A DNA stretch of 64,000 bases from Hoyosella levis (GTDB taxonomy: Bacteria > Actinomycetota > Actinomycetes > Mycobacteriales > Mycobacteriaceae), in assembly GCF_026008515.1 (NCBI RefSeq), contig NZ_BQYM01000002.1, positions 186,001 to 250,000 of the forward strand. Reading direction: 5' to 3'. The position numbers and the translations under genes were made by a program. This document shows, piece after piece, positions 16,840 through 23,407 of this stretch (its first letter is position 1; each line of letters opens with the position of its first letter). The notes under the pieces were generated by a model. It did not search any database and had not been told where the DNA came from. It was given only the letters and a program-made list of their open reading frames with translations.

Positions 16840-18147
16840 CTAGCTGCCGGAGGATCCGGTGGGCAGGCAGATCAAGCCTGTGCAGGGCTTCGGGGCGATC
16901 TCGATCACCACGTCGTCGGTGGCATCGGGGTCGACGCCGTTCGACGCGGTGACCGTGATCGGGAACGTCCCGGACTGGGTGGGGGTGCCCGACAGGGTGC
17001 CGTCGGGGCCGAGGACCAGCCCGGCGGGCAGCGGGTCGTCGGTGGTGACCGTCGGCGCAGGTTGGCCGGTGGTGGTGAACGCGAAGGCGTAGGGCTCGCC
17101 GACGGTACCGGCAGGGGGCGTGCCGGTGATGGTGGGGGCGACCTCGATGGTGATCACCGACACCGAGTCACCGCCGGAGTTGGTGACGTAGGCGCGGGTG
17201 CCGTCCGGGTTGACCGCCACCCCGGACGGGAGGTCGCCGACTCCGATGGTGGCGGTGACGGTGTTGGTGGCGGTATCGATCACCGACACCGAGTCGTCGT
17301 TGTTGTTGGCGGCGTAGGCGCGGGTGCCGTCCGGGGTGATGGCCACTCCGATCGGGAGGTCGCCGACTCCGATGGTGGCGGTGACGGTGTTGGTGGCGGT
17401 CTCGATCACCGACACCGTGTCGTCGCTGAAGTTGGTGACGTAGGCGAACGCGCCGTCGGGGGTGATGGCGACCCCGCGCGGGGCGTCGCCGACGGGAACC
17501 GTGGCGGTGACGGTGTTGCTGGCGGTGTCGATCACCGACACCGAGTCGCTGTTTTGGTTGGTGATGTAGGCGCGGGCGCCGTCGGGGGTGATGGCCACCC
17601 CGCGCGGGGCGTCGCCGACGGGGAAGGCGGTCACCGTGTTGCTGGCGGTGTCGATCACCGACACCGTGTCGTCGCTGAAGTTGGCGACGTAGGCGAACGC
17701 GCCGTCGGGAGTGATGGCCACCCCGATCGGGCCGTCGCCGACGGGGATATTGGTCGCGGAGGTGTTGGTGGCGGTGTCGATCACCGACACCGAGTCGCTG
17801 AGTTCGTTGGTGATGTAGGCGAAGGCGCCGTCCGGGGTAATGGCGACCCCGCGCGGGGCGTCGCCGACTCCGACGGTGGCGGTGACGGTGTTGGTGCCCG
17901 TGTCGATCACGGCCACCGAGTCCTCGTTGAAGTTGGCGGTGTAGGCGAGGGCGCCGTCGGGGGTGACGGCCACCCCGGTCGGGCCATCGCCTACGGGGAT
18001 AGTGGCGGTGACGGTGTCCGCGGCTGCCGGCAGCGCGGCCATGGCGAGGGCAGTAGCGAGGGCGAGCAGCAGTGTGACCGCCCGCGGCAACCGGTTCCGT
18101 GGCGCGCGGCCAGGCTTGGGTGTGGTGATGGCGATTGTCACGATCAT
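16840..18147 (-). CDS. Secreted seven-bladed YVTN beta-propeller protein P4 with Ig-like domain
   Basis: This 435-residue secreted protein is the first propeller gene after the monooxygenase. The start at 18147 is preceded by AGGAG about 10 bases upstream. The signal peptide resembles that of P3 (APRNRLPRAV, hydrophobic run, PAAADT). Seven YVTN blades follow; blade 4 is one residue short (TVTAFPVGD). Then come an Ig-like domain (GTPPAGTVGEPYAFAF) and the tail CTGLICLPTGSSGS, where LPTGS recalls an LPxTG-like string but lacks the following membrane segment and basic end. Blade 6 is almost identical to blade 6 of P2. Function unknown. Confidence 0.85.
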   Translation of the reverse strand: MIVTIAITTPKPGRAPRNRLPRAVTLLLALATALAMAALPAAADTVTATIPVGDGPTGVAVTPDGALAYTANFNEDSVAVIDTGTNTVTATVGVGDAPRGVAITPDGAFAYITNELSDSVSVIDTATNTSATNIPVGDGPIGVAITPDGAFAYVANFSDDTVSVIDTASNTVTAFPVGDAPRGVAITPDGARAYITNQNSDSVSVIDTASNTVTATVPVGDAPRGVAITPDGAFAYVTNFSDDTVSVIETATNTVTATIGVGDLPIGVAITPDGTRAYAANNNDDSVSVIDTATNTVTATIGVGDLPSGVAVNPDGTRAYVTNSGGDSVSVITIEVAPTITGTPPAGTVGEPYAFAFTTTGQPAPTVTTDDPLPAGLVLGPDGTLSGTPTQSGTFPITVTASNGVDPDATDDVVIEIAPKPCTGLICLPTGSSGS

Positions 18148-18293
18148 GGCCCCTGTTCTCCTGCACGAGATCCGGGCCTGCGATGCGGCGCGACGGGAGT
18201 GCCCGGTGCTGCCCGCAGACCTTCCGTGCATCACACCATTCACTGAGGTTGCCGGTGTTTCGCTGGGCAGAAAGAGACCCAAATGAGACGAAC

Positions 18294-18337
18294 GCGACTG
18301 CGAGGGTGACCCGATCTCGGGCCACCCTCGCAGTCGC
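18294..18337 (-). terminator. 21-bp inverted repeat downstream of the monooxygenase (copy 2)
   Basis: The arms 18294-18314 and 18317-18337 are the same palindrome as at 16674-16717 with one base change (A at 18309). In the minus-strand transcript this change is a G-U wobble, so the stem is kept. It starts five bases after the monooxygenase stop, consistent with an intrinsic terminator. Confidence 0.75.
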
Positions 18338-18342
18338 GGTCC

Positions 18343-19854
18343 TCAGCTTGCAGCCGGGAGCGTATCCTCGCGATCCTGGTGGAGGATGAAGTCGGACACG
18401 TTGACCCTCTTGGTGCGTGCCCGGTACTGGAAGGTGTAGCCGGGCCAGATGGTGCGGTTCATGCCCTGGGAGTCGAGGTACCAGCTCGTGCAGCCACCCG
18501 TTGACCACACGCCCGCGGAGAGCTTTGCCTGGATCTCGTCGTTGAAGGCGCGCTGTGCCGCAGCCGTGACCTCCACCGCGGCGTTGCGCTCGCCGGCGAT
18601 CCGCATGGCTTCGAGGATGTAGCCGATCTGCTGCTCGATCATGTACACCACGGAGTTGTGGCCAAGCCCGGTGTTGGGGCCGAGCAGGAAGAACGCGTTG
18701 GGGAACCCGTTGACGGTGATGCCGAGATGGGTCTCCATGCCCTTGTCCCGCCAATGCTCGCCAAGGTTCAGGCCGTCGCGCCCGATGATGTCAACGCTGT
18801 CCATCGAATCGGTGACGTGGAAGCCGGTGCCGTAGATGATGACGTCGGCCTCGCGCTCGACACCGTCCGCACCGACGATCCCGTTCGCGGTGAAGCGCTC
18901 GATGCCGTCGGTGACCACCGTGGTGTGCTCGCGGGCGAGAGCAGGGTAGTACGTCGAGGAGCCGAGGATGCGCTTGCAGCCGATCCGGTAGTCGGGCGTC
19001 AGCTTCCTGCGAAGCTCGGGGTCCTTGATCGATCGCGCCACGTTCCACTTGCCCAGTGATTCGAGGGGCTTCATGACGTTCGAGTTGCCGTTGAGCCCGA
19101 ACGCGAGGGATTCCTGGATGCTGTAGAGGCTGCCGCGGATCGCTTTCCGCAGTCCAGGAACCCGCGTGATCGCGGCGCGGGCCGGGGCGGGGATCGGCAC
19201 GTTGGTGCGGGGCAGCACCCACGCGGGCGTGCGCTGGTAGAGATGCAGCTCGGCCACGTCGTCGACGATCTGCGGGATGAACTGGATGGCGCTGGCGCCG
19301 GTGCCGATCACCGCGACCTTCTTGCCGCGGAGGTCGACGCTGTGGTCCCACCGCGCTGAATGGAACGTGGTTCCGGTGAACTCCTCATCCCCGGTGAACC
19401 GGGGGATGCTGGGGATGTGGAGGGCGCCGACGCCGGAGACGAGGAACTCCGCCTCGTAGGTGTCGCCCTCGGCGGTCCTGGCCGTCCAGGTCTGGCTGCT
19501 CTCGTTCCACTCGGCCCCGGTGAACGTGCGGCCGAAGTGGGTATGTCCCTGCAGGTCGTGCTTCGCGGCGACGGACTTCATGTAGTCGAAGATCTCGGGC
19601 TGCCCGGCCCACAGCTTGCTCCATCGGGGGTTGGGCTCGAACGAGAACGAGTACATGTGCGCGGGCACGTCGCAGGCGCAACCGGGGTAGGTGTTGTCGC
19701 GCCAAGTGCCGCCGAAGTCATCGGCCTTGTCGATGATGAGGAAGTCGGACTGGCCGGAGCGCAGGAGCTGGATCGCCATGCCCATGCCGGAGAATCCCGT
19801 GCCGATGATGAGCGTGCGGGTGGTGTGGACTGTCGGAGCGGTGCTGGATAGCAA
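18343..19854 (-). CDS. Flavin-containing (Baeyer-Villiger type) monooxygenase
   Basis: This 503-residue NADPH- and FAD-dependent monooxygenase probably oxygenates a ketone or related substrate. The FAD fold is LIIGTGFSGMGMAIQL; the Baeyer-Villiger fingerprint F-x-G-x-x-x-H-x-x-x-W-D is met by FTGTTFHSARWD; the NADPH fold is VAVIGTGASAIQFIPQI. D-F-G-G-T-W-R-D-N-x-Y-P-G also fits. The start is set at TTG 19854, which has AAGGGA eight bases upstream and places the FAD motif near residue 14; sequence further upstream in the frame is not protein-like. Homologues in M. tuberculosis lie elsewhere, so this is an accessory gene here. Substrate unknown. Its 3' end has a fossil copy at 16723. Confidence 0.9.
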   Translation of the reverse strand: MLSSTAPTVHTTRTLIIGTGFSGMGMAIQLLRSGQSDFLIIDKADDFGGTWRDNTYPGCACDVPAHMYSFSFEPNPRWSKLWAGQPEIFDYMKSVAAKHDLQGHTHFGRTFTGAEWNESSQTWTARTAEGDTYEAEFLVSGVGALHIPSIPRFTGDEEFTGTTFHSARWDHSVDLRGKKVAVIGTGASAIQFIPQIVDDVAELHLYQRTPAWVLPRTNVPIPAPARAAITRVPGLRKAIRGSLYSIQESLAFGLNGNSNVMKPLESLGKWNVARSIKDPELRRKLTPDYRIGCKRILGSSTYYPALAREHTTVVTDGIERFTANGIVGADGVEREADVIIYGTGFHVTDSMDSVDIIGRDGLNLGEHWRDKGMETHLGITVNGFPNAFFLLGPNTGLGHNSVVYMIEQQIGYILEAMRIAGERNAAVEVTAAAQRAFNDEIQAKLSAGVWSTGGCTSWYLDSQGMNRTIWPGYTFQYRARTKRVNVSDFILHQDREDTLPAAS

Positions 19855-20171
19855 CGTTGGTATCCCTTCGAGTGGGGTCGCGGCCTGGTGCCGCGGGGGT
19901 GGCTTGCGGTGCGGGGACGCGTCGTTGCGCCGGACAAGCCGTCGGATGTGTGAGTCAATGTGTACCGGATAGTCGGGCTGGTCGGCAATGACGGGCGTCA
20001 CACCACAGGGTTCCGGGGCTTCCTGGCGGCAGGGGGCGCCGTTATCCAATCCGGCGGGCCACGCTGGAGCGGGGTCGTCGTCCTGGTTGGCCGCGTACGC
20101 TCGGGGAGCGTGGACAGTCCGGCGCGAGGGCACAGCATTTCCAGCACGACGGATAGGTAAGAAGCCGCCAG
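19855..20171. other. 317-bp divergent intergenic region
   Basis: This gap separates the divergent monooxygenase (start 19854, -) and hypothetical gene (start 20172, +) and must carry both promoters. It includes TTGACT on the minus strand near 19967 but with no convincing -10 at standard distance, and TAGGTA near 20154 upstream of the plus-strand gene. I see no RNA gene or repeat. Confidence 0.4.
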
Positions 20172-21230
20172 ATGAATCGCGACGTTGAAAGACTCCTGGC
20201 AGGGCCTCGCGGACGACGTTGTTGCCTCGAGCTTGCCAAAGGCCTGGACCCGGACATCCTGACCGCCGCCTTCGAACTCGAGCACGGTGTCGAGGTAGTG
20301 AACGATTCCTCCGGGGTGCGCTTGATCCAGAACGCTCCGGGCGGCGATCCGTTCCCCGCTTCCTCGCTGGAGCAGCTCTCGGATCGCGTGGCCTCGCTCG
20401 ATCTCGCCGACGTGGACGCGGCCAGGATCCAGAATGCTCTAGCCCTGTCAGTGGACTCAGCCAGGTATTGGCAGGAGCCCGACGGTGCGGACGCGCTCGC
20501 GAGCCAGCCGACCATCCAGGCTGCCCTCTCGCGGCTCGCCGCGCGCATCGTGTCGTCACCGATCATGGAGTGGCTCGTGGAGCCTCGCCGGACCGACCAG
20601 TGGGCCATCGATTGGCGATCAGCCAACGCCTGGCCGCCACTGCCGAAGGATCCGCGACAAGCACTCAGGCAGTGGTCGGCCGATGCGCGCGCGGAGGAAG
20701 CGCGGGCCGCGCGGACACGCCCGCGCAACCCCCATGCCGGTGATACCGGCAGCTGGTGGTCAATGCCGCTGGGCCTCATCGAGACCATCGGTCGTCCTGC
20801 CCTGGAACTCGGTCTCGTGGAAGACGGGTTCGGGTGGGAAGGAGCCACAACGATACCGGTCCGCGGGGGAGGCCGGACCTTCGAGGTCCGCTCGGAGGAG
20901 GACTGGATACTGCTGTGTCGATCCTTTCCGCTCGAGGTCACCGCGTCCCGGCGGCATGACTGGTTCCGCGCCACGGGCCGCGACGGCCGGTGGGTCATCC
21001 CTGACTGGGAGCGCGTCGCAGGTGAGTGGGACGCCGTTCATCTCACACCCTTGTGCTATCTCAGCAGTGCGACGCGTGCCCTTCGAGTGGACGCCGAGAC
21101 TGCCTCGGTCATCGCCGGCTGGGACCCGGGCCGCACCATCTGGCTCACTGATGTCGCATGCGAAGGGGCCGGGCCGCGACAGGATTGGCAGCTCGATAGC
21201 TACAGCGAATCGTGGATCCCGGCGCCGTAG
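20172..21230 (+). CDS. Uncharacterised protein, 352 residues
   Basis: I do not recognise a named domain. The protein is soluble, with no signal peptide or membrane segment. It opens with MNRDVERLLAGPRGRRCCLELA, a leader of a type I associate with unannotated actinobacterial proteins. It is Trp-rich, especially in WPPLPKDPRQALRQW, WVIPDWERVAGEWDAVHLTPLCYL, and a C-terminal V-I-A-G-W-D-P-G-R-T-I-W-L-T-D segment that looks like a conserved core. The last three read as a beta-rich domain ending at WQLDSYSESWIPAP. It stands alone between the divergent monooxygenase and a lipoprotein gene inside the accessory block. Function unknown. Confidence 0.75.
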   Translation: MNRDVERLLAGPRGRRCCLELAKGLDPDILTAAFELEHGVEVVNDSSGVRLIQNAPGGDPFPASSLEQLSDRVASLDLADVDAARIQNALALSVDSARYWQEPDGADALASQPTIQAALSRLAARIVSSPIMEWLVEPRRTDQWAIDWRSANAWPPLPKDPRQALRQWSADARAEEARAARTRPRNPHAGDTGSWWSMPLGLIETIGRPALELGLVEDGFGWEGATTIPVRGGGRTFEVRSEEDWILLCRSFPLEVTASRRHDWFRATGRDGRWVIPDWERVAGEWDAVHLTPLCYLSSATRALRVDAETASVIAGWDPGRTIWLTDVACEGAGPRQDWQLDSYSESWIPAP

Positions 21231-21324
21231 TCGCATCCTGCCGGCGCGAGCTGCAGGAGTGGTTGGCCGATCGGCATGGTCGTCGGACAAGGACTCAGCC
21301 AGGGCGCGCAAGGGAGGCCCAGGC

Positions 21325-21891
21325 ATGGAGGTCCTGCGTACACTGTCGCGCATGCCGAGACTCTCGATGGGACATGTGGCAGGGGCGGCGCTCGCGATCA
21401 CGCTGGTGGCTGGCTGTGCGGACGGCGGACAGCGGGCAACGCCGATCGGTGAGGAAGGCGAGGCCAGCGAAGCCGTCGAGGCCGGGGCATTCACCGACGG
21501 GGACGTCGTGAGCTTCGAATCGCCGACGGGCAACATCCTCTGCTGGTTCGGCCCGCGCCTCGCTGGCTCGCACGGCCCGGAGGGCCGAAACTCCCCGTCC
21601 GTTGCCTGCCAGATCAAGGACTCGGAAGAGCCCGCGCCGCCCCGCCCCGGGCATTGCGGCGAGAACATCGCATGGTATCTCTCCGCCGTTCTCATCGACG
21701 GCGAGGCGATGAAGGGGACCTGCTCCAACGGGGCCATCGCGCCCACGGGGCCGTCCGCAGCGCTCGACTATGGCCAGCACATCACCGAGCAGGGGGTGCG
21801 GTGCGCGAGCATGACGACCGGTGTCACCTGCAACGACCTAGGTTCCGGTGCGGGCTTCCACATAGCCCGCGAGGGCATCGACCTGTTCTAG
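21325..21891 (+). CDS. DUF6636-like lipoprotein
   Basis: This 188-residue lipoprotein has a signal peptide ending in lipobox VAGC, so it is anchored outside the membrane. The mature part resembles DUF6636: F-x-S-P-T-G-N-I-x-C near residue 70, V-A-C-Q-I, then a Trp/Tyr-containing strand, T-C-S-N-G, a L-D-Y-G-Q segment, and R-C-A-S-M-T-T-G-V-T-C-N-D-L-G-S-G-A-G-F-H-I. Six or more cysteines in this part are likely paired. The ATG at 21325 has GGGAGG eight to nine bases upstream. Family function is unknown. It converges on aftC, with a palindromic element between them. Confidence 0.7.
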   Translation: MEVLRTLSRMPRLSMGHVAGAALAITLVAGCADGGQRATPIGEEGEASEAVEAGAFTDGDVVSFESPTGNILCWFGPRLAGSHGPEGRNSPSVACQIKDSEEPAPPRPGHCGENIAWYLSAVLIDGEAMKGTCSNGAIAPTGPSAALDYGQHITEQGVRCASMTTGVTCNDLGSGAGFHIAREGIDLF

Positions 21892-21925
21892 CAGGCCGAA
21901 CTCCGGCCAGTCGCTGCGCTGGAAA

Positions 21926-22007
21926 GGCCGCGCGACGCCAAAAGCACCGGAAACTGCCAAACGCGATAGAAATTGCACCGGGTTGTCGGCGGTTTCTATC
22001 GCGTTTG
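21926..22007 (-). repeat. Dispersed palindromic element, copy 1
   Basis: The core is an inverted repeat: CAAACGCGATAGAAA at 21958-21972 and its exact complement at 21993-22007, with a 20-nt loop. A second copy, in the opposite orientation, is at 27897-27978. When aligned, stem, most of the loop (including AACCCGGTG) and ~32 bp of flank (including GTGCTTTTG) agree, and one stem pair differs as A-T here against G-C there. Here it lies between the convergent DUF6636 and aftC genes and could also serve as a terminator. Confidence 0.75.
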
Positions 22008-22063
22008 CGGCGCTAGCCCATTGCCCAGCTACCGTTTGCGGCGCTAGCCCATTGCCCAGCTAC
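22002..22063. repeat. Perfect 31-bp tandem duplication at the aftC 3' end
   Basis: A 31-bp sequence beginning CGTTTGCGGCGCTAG occurs at 22002-22032 and again, unchanged, at 22033-22063. It starts with the last six bases of the palindromic element and contains the aftC stop codon, so the end of aftC is duplicated. The active stop is at 22060-22062; the first copy holds an unused one at 22029-22031. Confidence 0.9.
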
Positions 22064-23352
22064 TCTGCCACGGCAGTCTTGCTGCCGGGCCGCCCCTCCG
22101 GGTACCGATACCGCTCCGGGATGCCGCTGTACTCGACATCGTCGCGGATGTACGGCGGATCGAGTCCTTCATGGAGCGTGCCGAGGCGGCGGGCGTCGAG
22201 CCACCGGTTGATCAGCACGACGAACACGACAATGAGGATGAGCGTCCAGCCGAACGTGGTGCGGAGGAACTGTGCAGCCTCGCCAAACTGCCGCCACGGC
22301 ACCGAGTACCACATGTCGAACGTGAGGAACCCGTAGGCGGCCAGCCAGGCCGGCCAGTTGCGGACCACGGAGTTGCGCATCACCACGGTCATCAGCAGCG
22401 GGAACATCAGCATCGAGTAGTACATCTGCCCGAGCGACCCGATGAGGAACTGCGCGGTCAGGATCACGCTCGCTGCGGTGCAGAGGAAGAACAGTTCCTC
22501 GTGGCGGTAGTACCGGAATAGCAGCCATAGGGAGATGAGCACGATCACGGCCATGCCGCCGCGCAGGCCGAGCACGAGCCAATCAGGCAACCCGTAGTAG
22601 ACGGCGTTGCCAGAGATCGCGCTATTGAAGTAGTCGCGGGATTCCGCTAGGTAGGGGGCTGTCTCGCGAACGAAACGGGCCGGGTCCTTCGACAGCGGCC
22701 ACGCGATAGTCAGCAGCACGATGGGTATTCCGATGGCCCCCATGAAGGGTTGCCATTGCTTCTTGAGGAAAGGGAACACCAGCAAGGGCAACAGGATCGG
22801 CTTGATGGCGATTGTGAGGCCCATCGGCACGCCCGCCCACCACAGGCGGCGCTCGAGGAGGAACTTGATGAACAGCACTTCGGCGAGGAAGATCAGCCCG
22901 TTCATGTTCGTGTAGATCAATGTGTTGGACACGGACTCGGTGCTGAACATCGCGAGCACCGTGACCGGGAACGCCACTGATCGGATGCCAAAACCGAAGA
23001 GCTTCAGCAGGTAGTACGCCGCAAGCAGCACCGCAATGGCATTGATGATGATGTAGGTACGTCGCGCGATGTCATAGTCCATGTAGCCCAGCGGCGAGAT
23101 CATCAGAGTGCCACTTGGCGGATACAAGTAATGCGGATGCGTCCAGTTGAAATTGTCGAGATACACGTCGCGGTTGTTCAGGAAGTTCTGCGCGGCGGTG
23201 TAGATCGGCAGGAAGTCATTGGTCACCGCACCGTTGAACGCCAGGATGATCGTCCGGTGGATCACCGTGAGCACCGCGAGGGGCCATGCCACCATCGTGA
23301 TGATGCCCGCCGTGGTCAAGGGAGTTCGTGACGTCAACTGTGAGGGAAACAC
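22060..23352 (-). CDS. aftC: Alpha-(1->3)-arabinofuranosyltransferase AftC
   Basis: AftC adds the alpha-1,3 branch to arabinan of arabinogalactan and lipoarabinomannan, using decaprenyl-phosphoarabinose outside the membrane. The 430-residue protein has about ten membrane segments (GT-C fold, GT87-like). The catalytic Asp loop is G-A-V-T-N-D-F-L-P-I-Y-T-A-A-Q near residue 40, followed by the periplasmic HPHYLYPPSG segment. A soluble C-terminal tail (HEGLDPPYIRDDVEYSG) follows the last segment. It corresponds to Rv2673 and follows the Rv2672- and RibD-like genes in the same order as in M. tuberculosis. It starts with GTG and may be leaderless (see 23359). Confidence 0.92.
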   Translation of the reverse strand: MFPSQLTSRTPLTTAGIITMVAWPLAVLTVIHRTIILAFNGAVTNDFLPIYTAAQNFLNNRDVYLDNFNWTHPHYLYPPSGTLMISPLGYMDYDIARRTYIIINAIAVLLAAYYLLKLFGFGIRSVAFPVTVLAMFSTESVSNTLIYTNMNGLIFLAEVLFIKFLLERRLWWAGVPMGLTIAIKPILLPLLVFPFLKKQWQPFMGAIGIPIVLLTIAWPLSKDPARFVRETAPYLAESRDYFNSAISGNAVYYGLPDWLVLGLRGGMAVIVLISLWLLFRYYRHEELFFLCTAASVILTAQFLIGSLGQMYYSMLMFPLLMTVVMRNSVVRNWPAWLAAYGFLTFDMWYSVPWRQFGEAAQFLRTTFGWTLILIVVFVVLINRWLDARRLGTLHEGLDPPYIRDDVEYSGIPERYRYPEGRPGSKTAVAE

Positions 23353-23358
23353 GCAGGT

Positions 23359-23364
23359 AAACTA
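23359..23364 (-). promoter_or_regulatory. Candidate -10 element for leaderless aftC
   Basis: On the minus strand TAGTTT fits the actinobacterial -10 TANNNT and ends six bases before the GTG start of aftC. No ribosome site precedes that GTG. Together these suggest transcription begins at or within one or two bases of the start codon. Confidence 0.4.
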
Positions 23365-23407
23365 CCCCAACTCGGACGCGCTTTGCTGCATGACACCCAC
23401 GGGTGGG

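Noticed and set aside
16840-18147. LPTGS near the end of P4 as a sortase LPxTG signal.
   Set aside because: No hydrophobic segment or basic tail follows; the protein stops four residues later, and the other three copies read LPSGS.
12330-18147. A CRISPR array, because of the regular ~126-bp repetition.
   Set aside because: The repeats are in-frame protein blades with continuous coding sequence, far too long and without spacers.
13379-18246. Very long Gly/Asp/Arg-rich open frames on the plus strand across the propeller genes.
   Set aside because: They are mirror frames of the repetitive propeller genes (GDGHPDRAVADGDGG repeats), without ribosome sites or plausible folds. The minus-strand frames have signal peptides and known repeats.
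19855-20559. A 235-residue N-terminal extension of the monooxygenase.
   Set aside because: The extension is Arg/Pro-rich, not protein-like, and overlaps the divergent gene; TTG 19854 has a good ribosome site and puts the FAD motif near the N-terminus.
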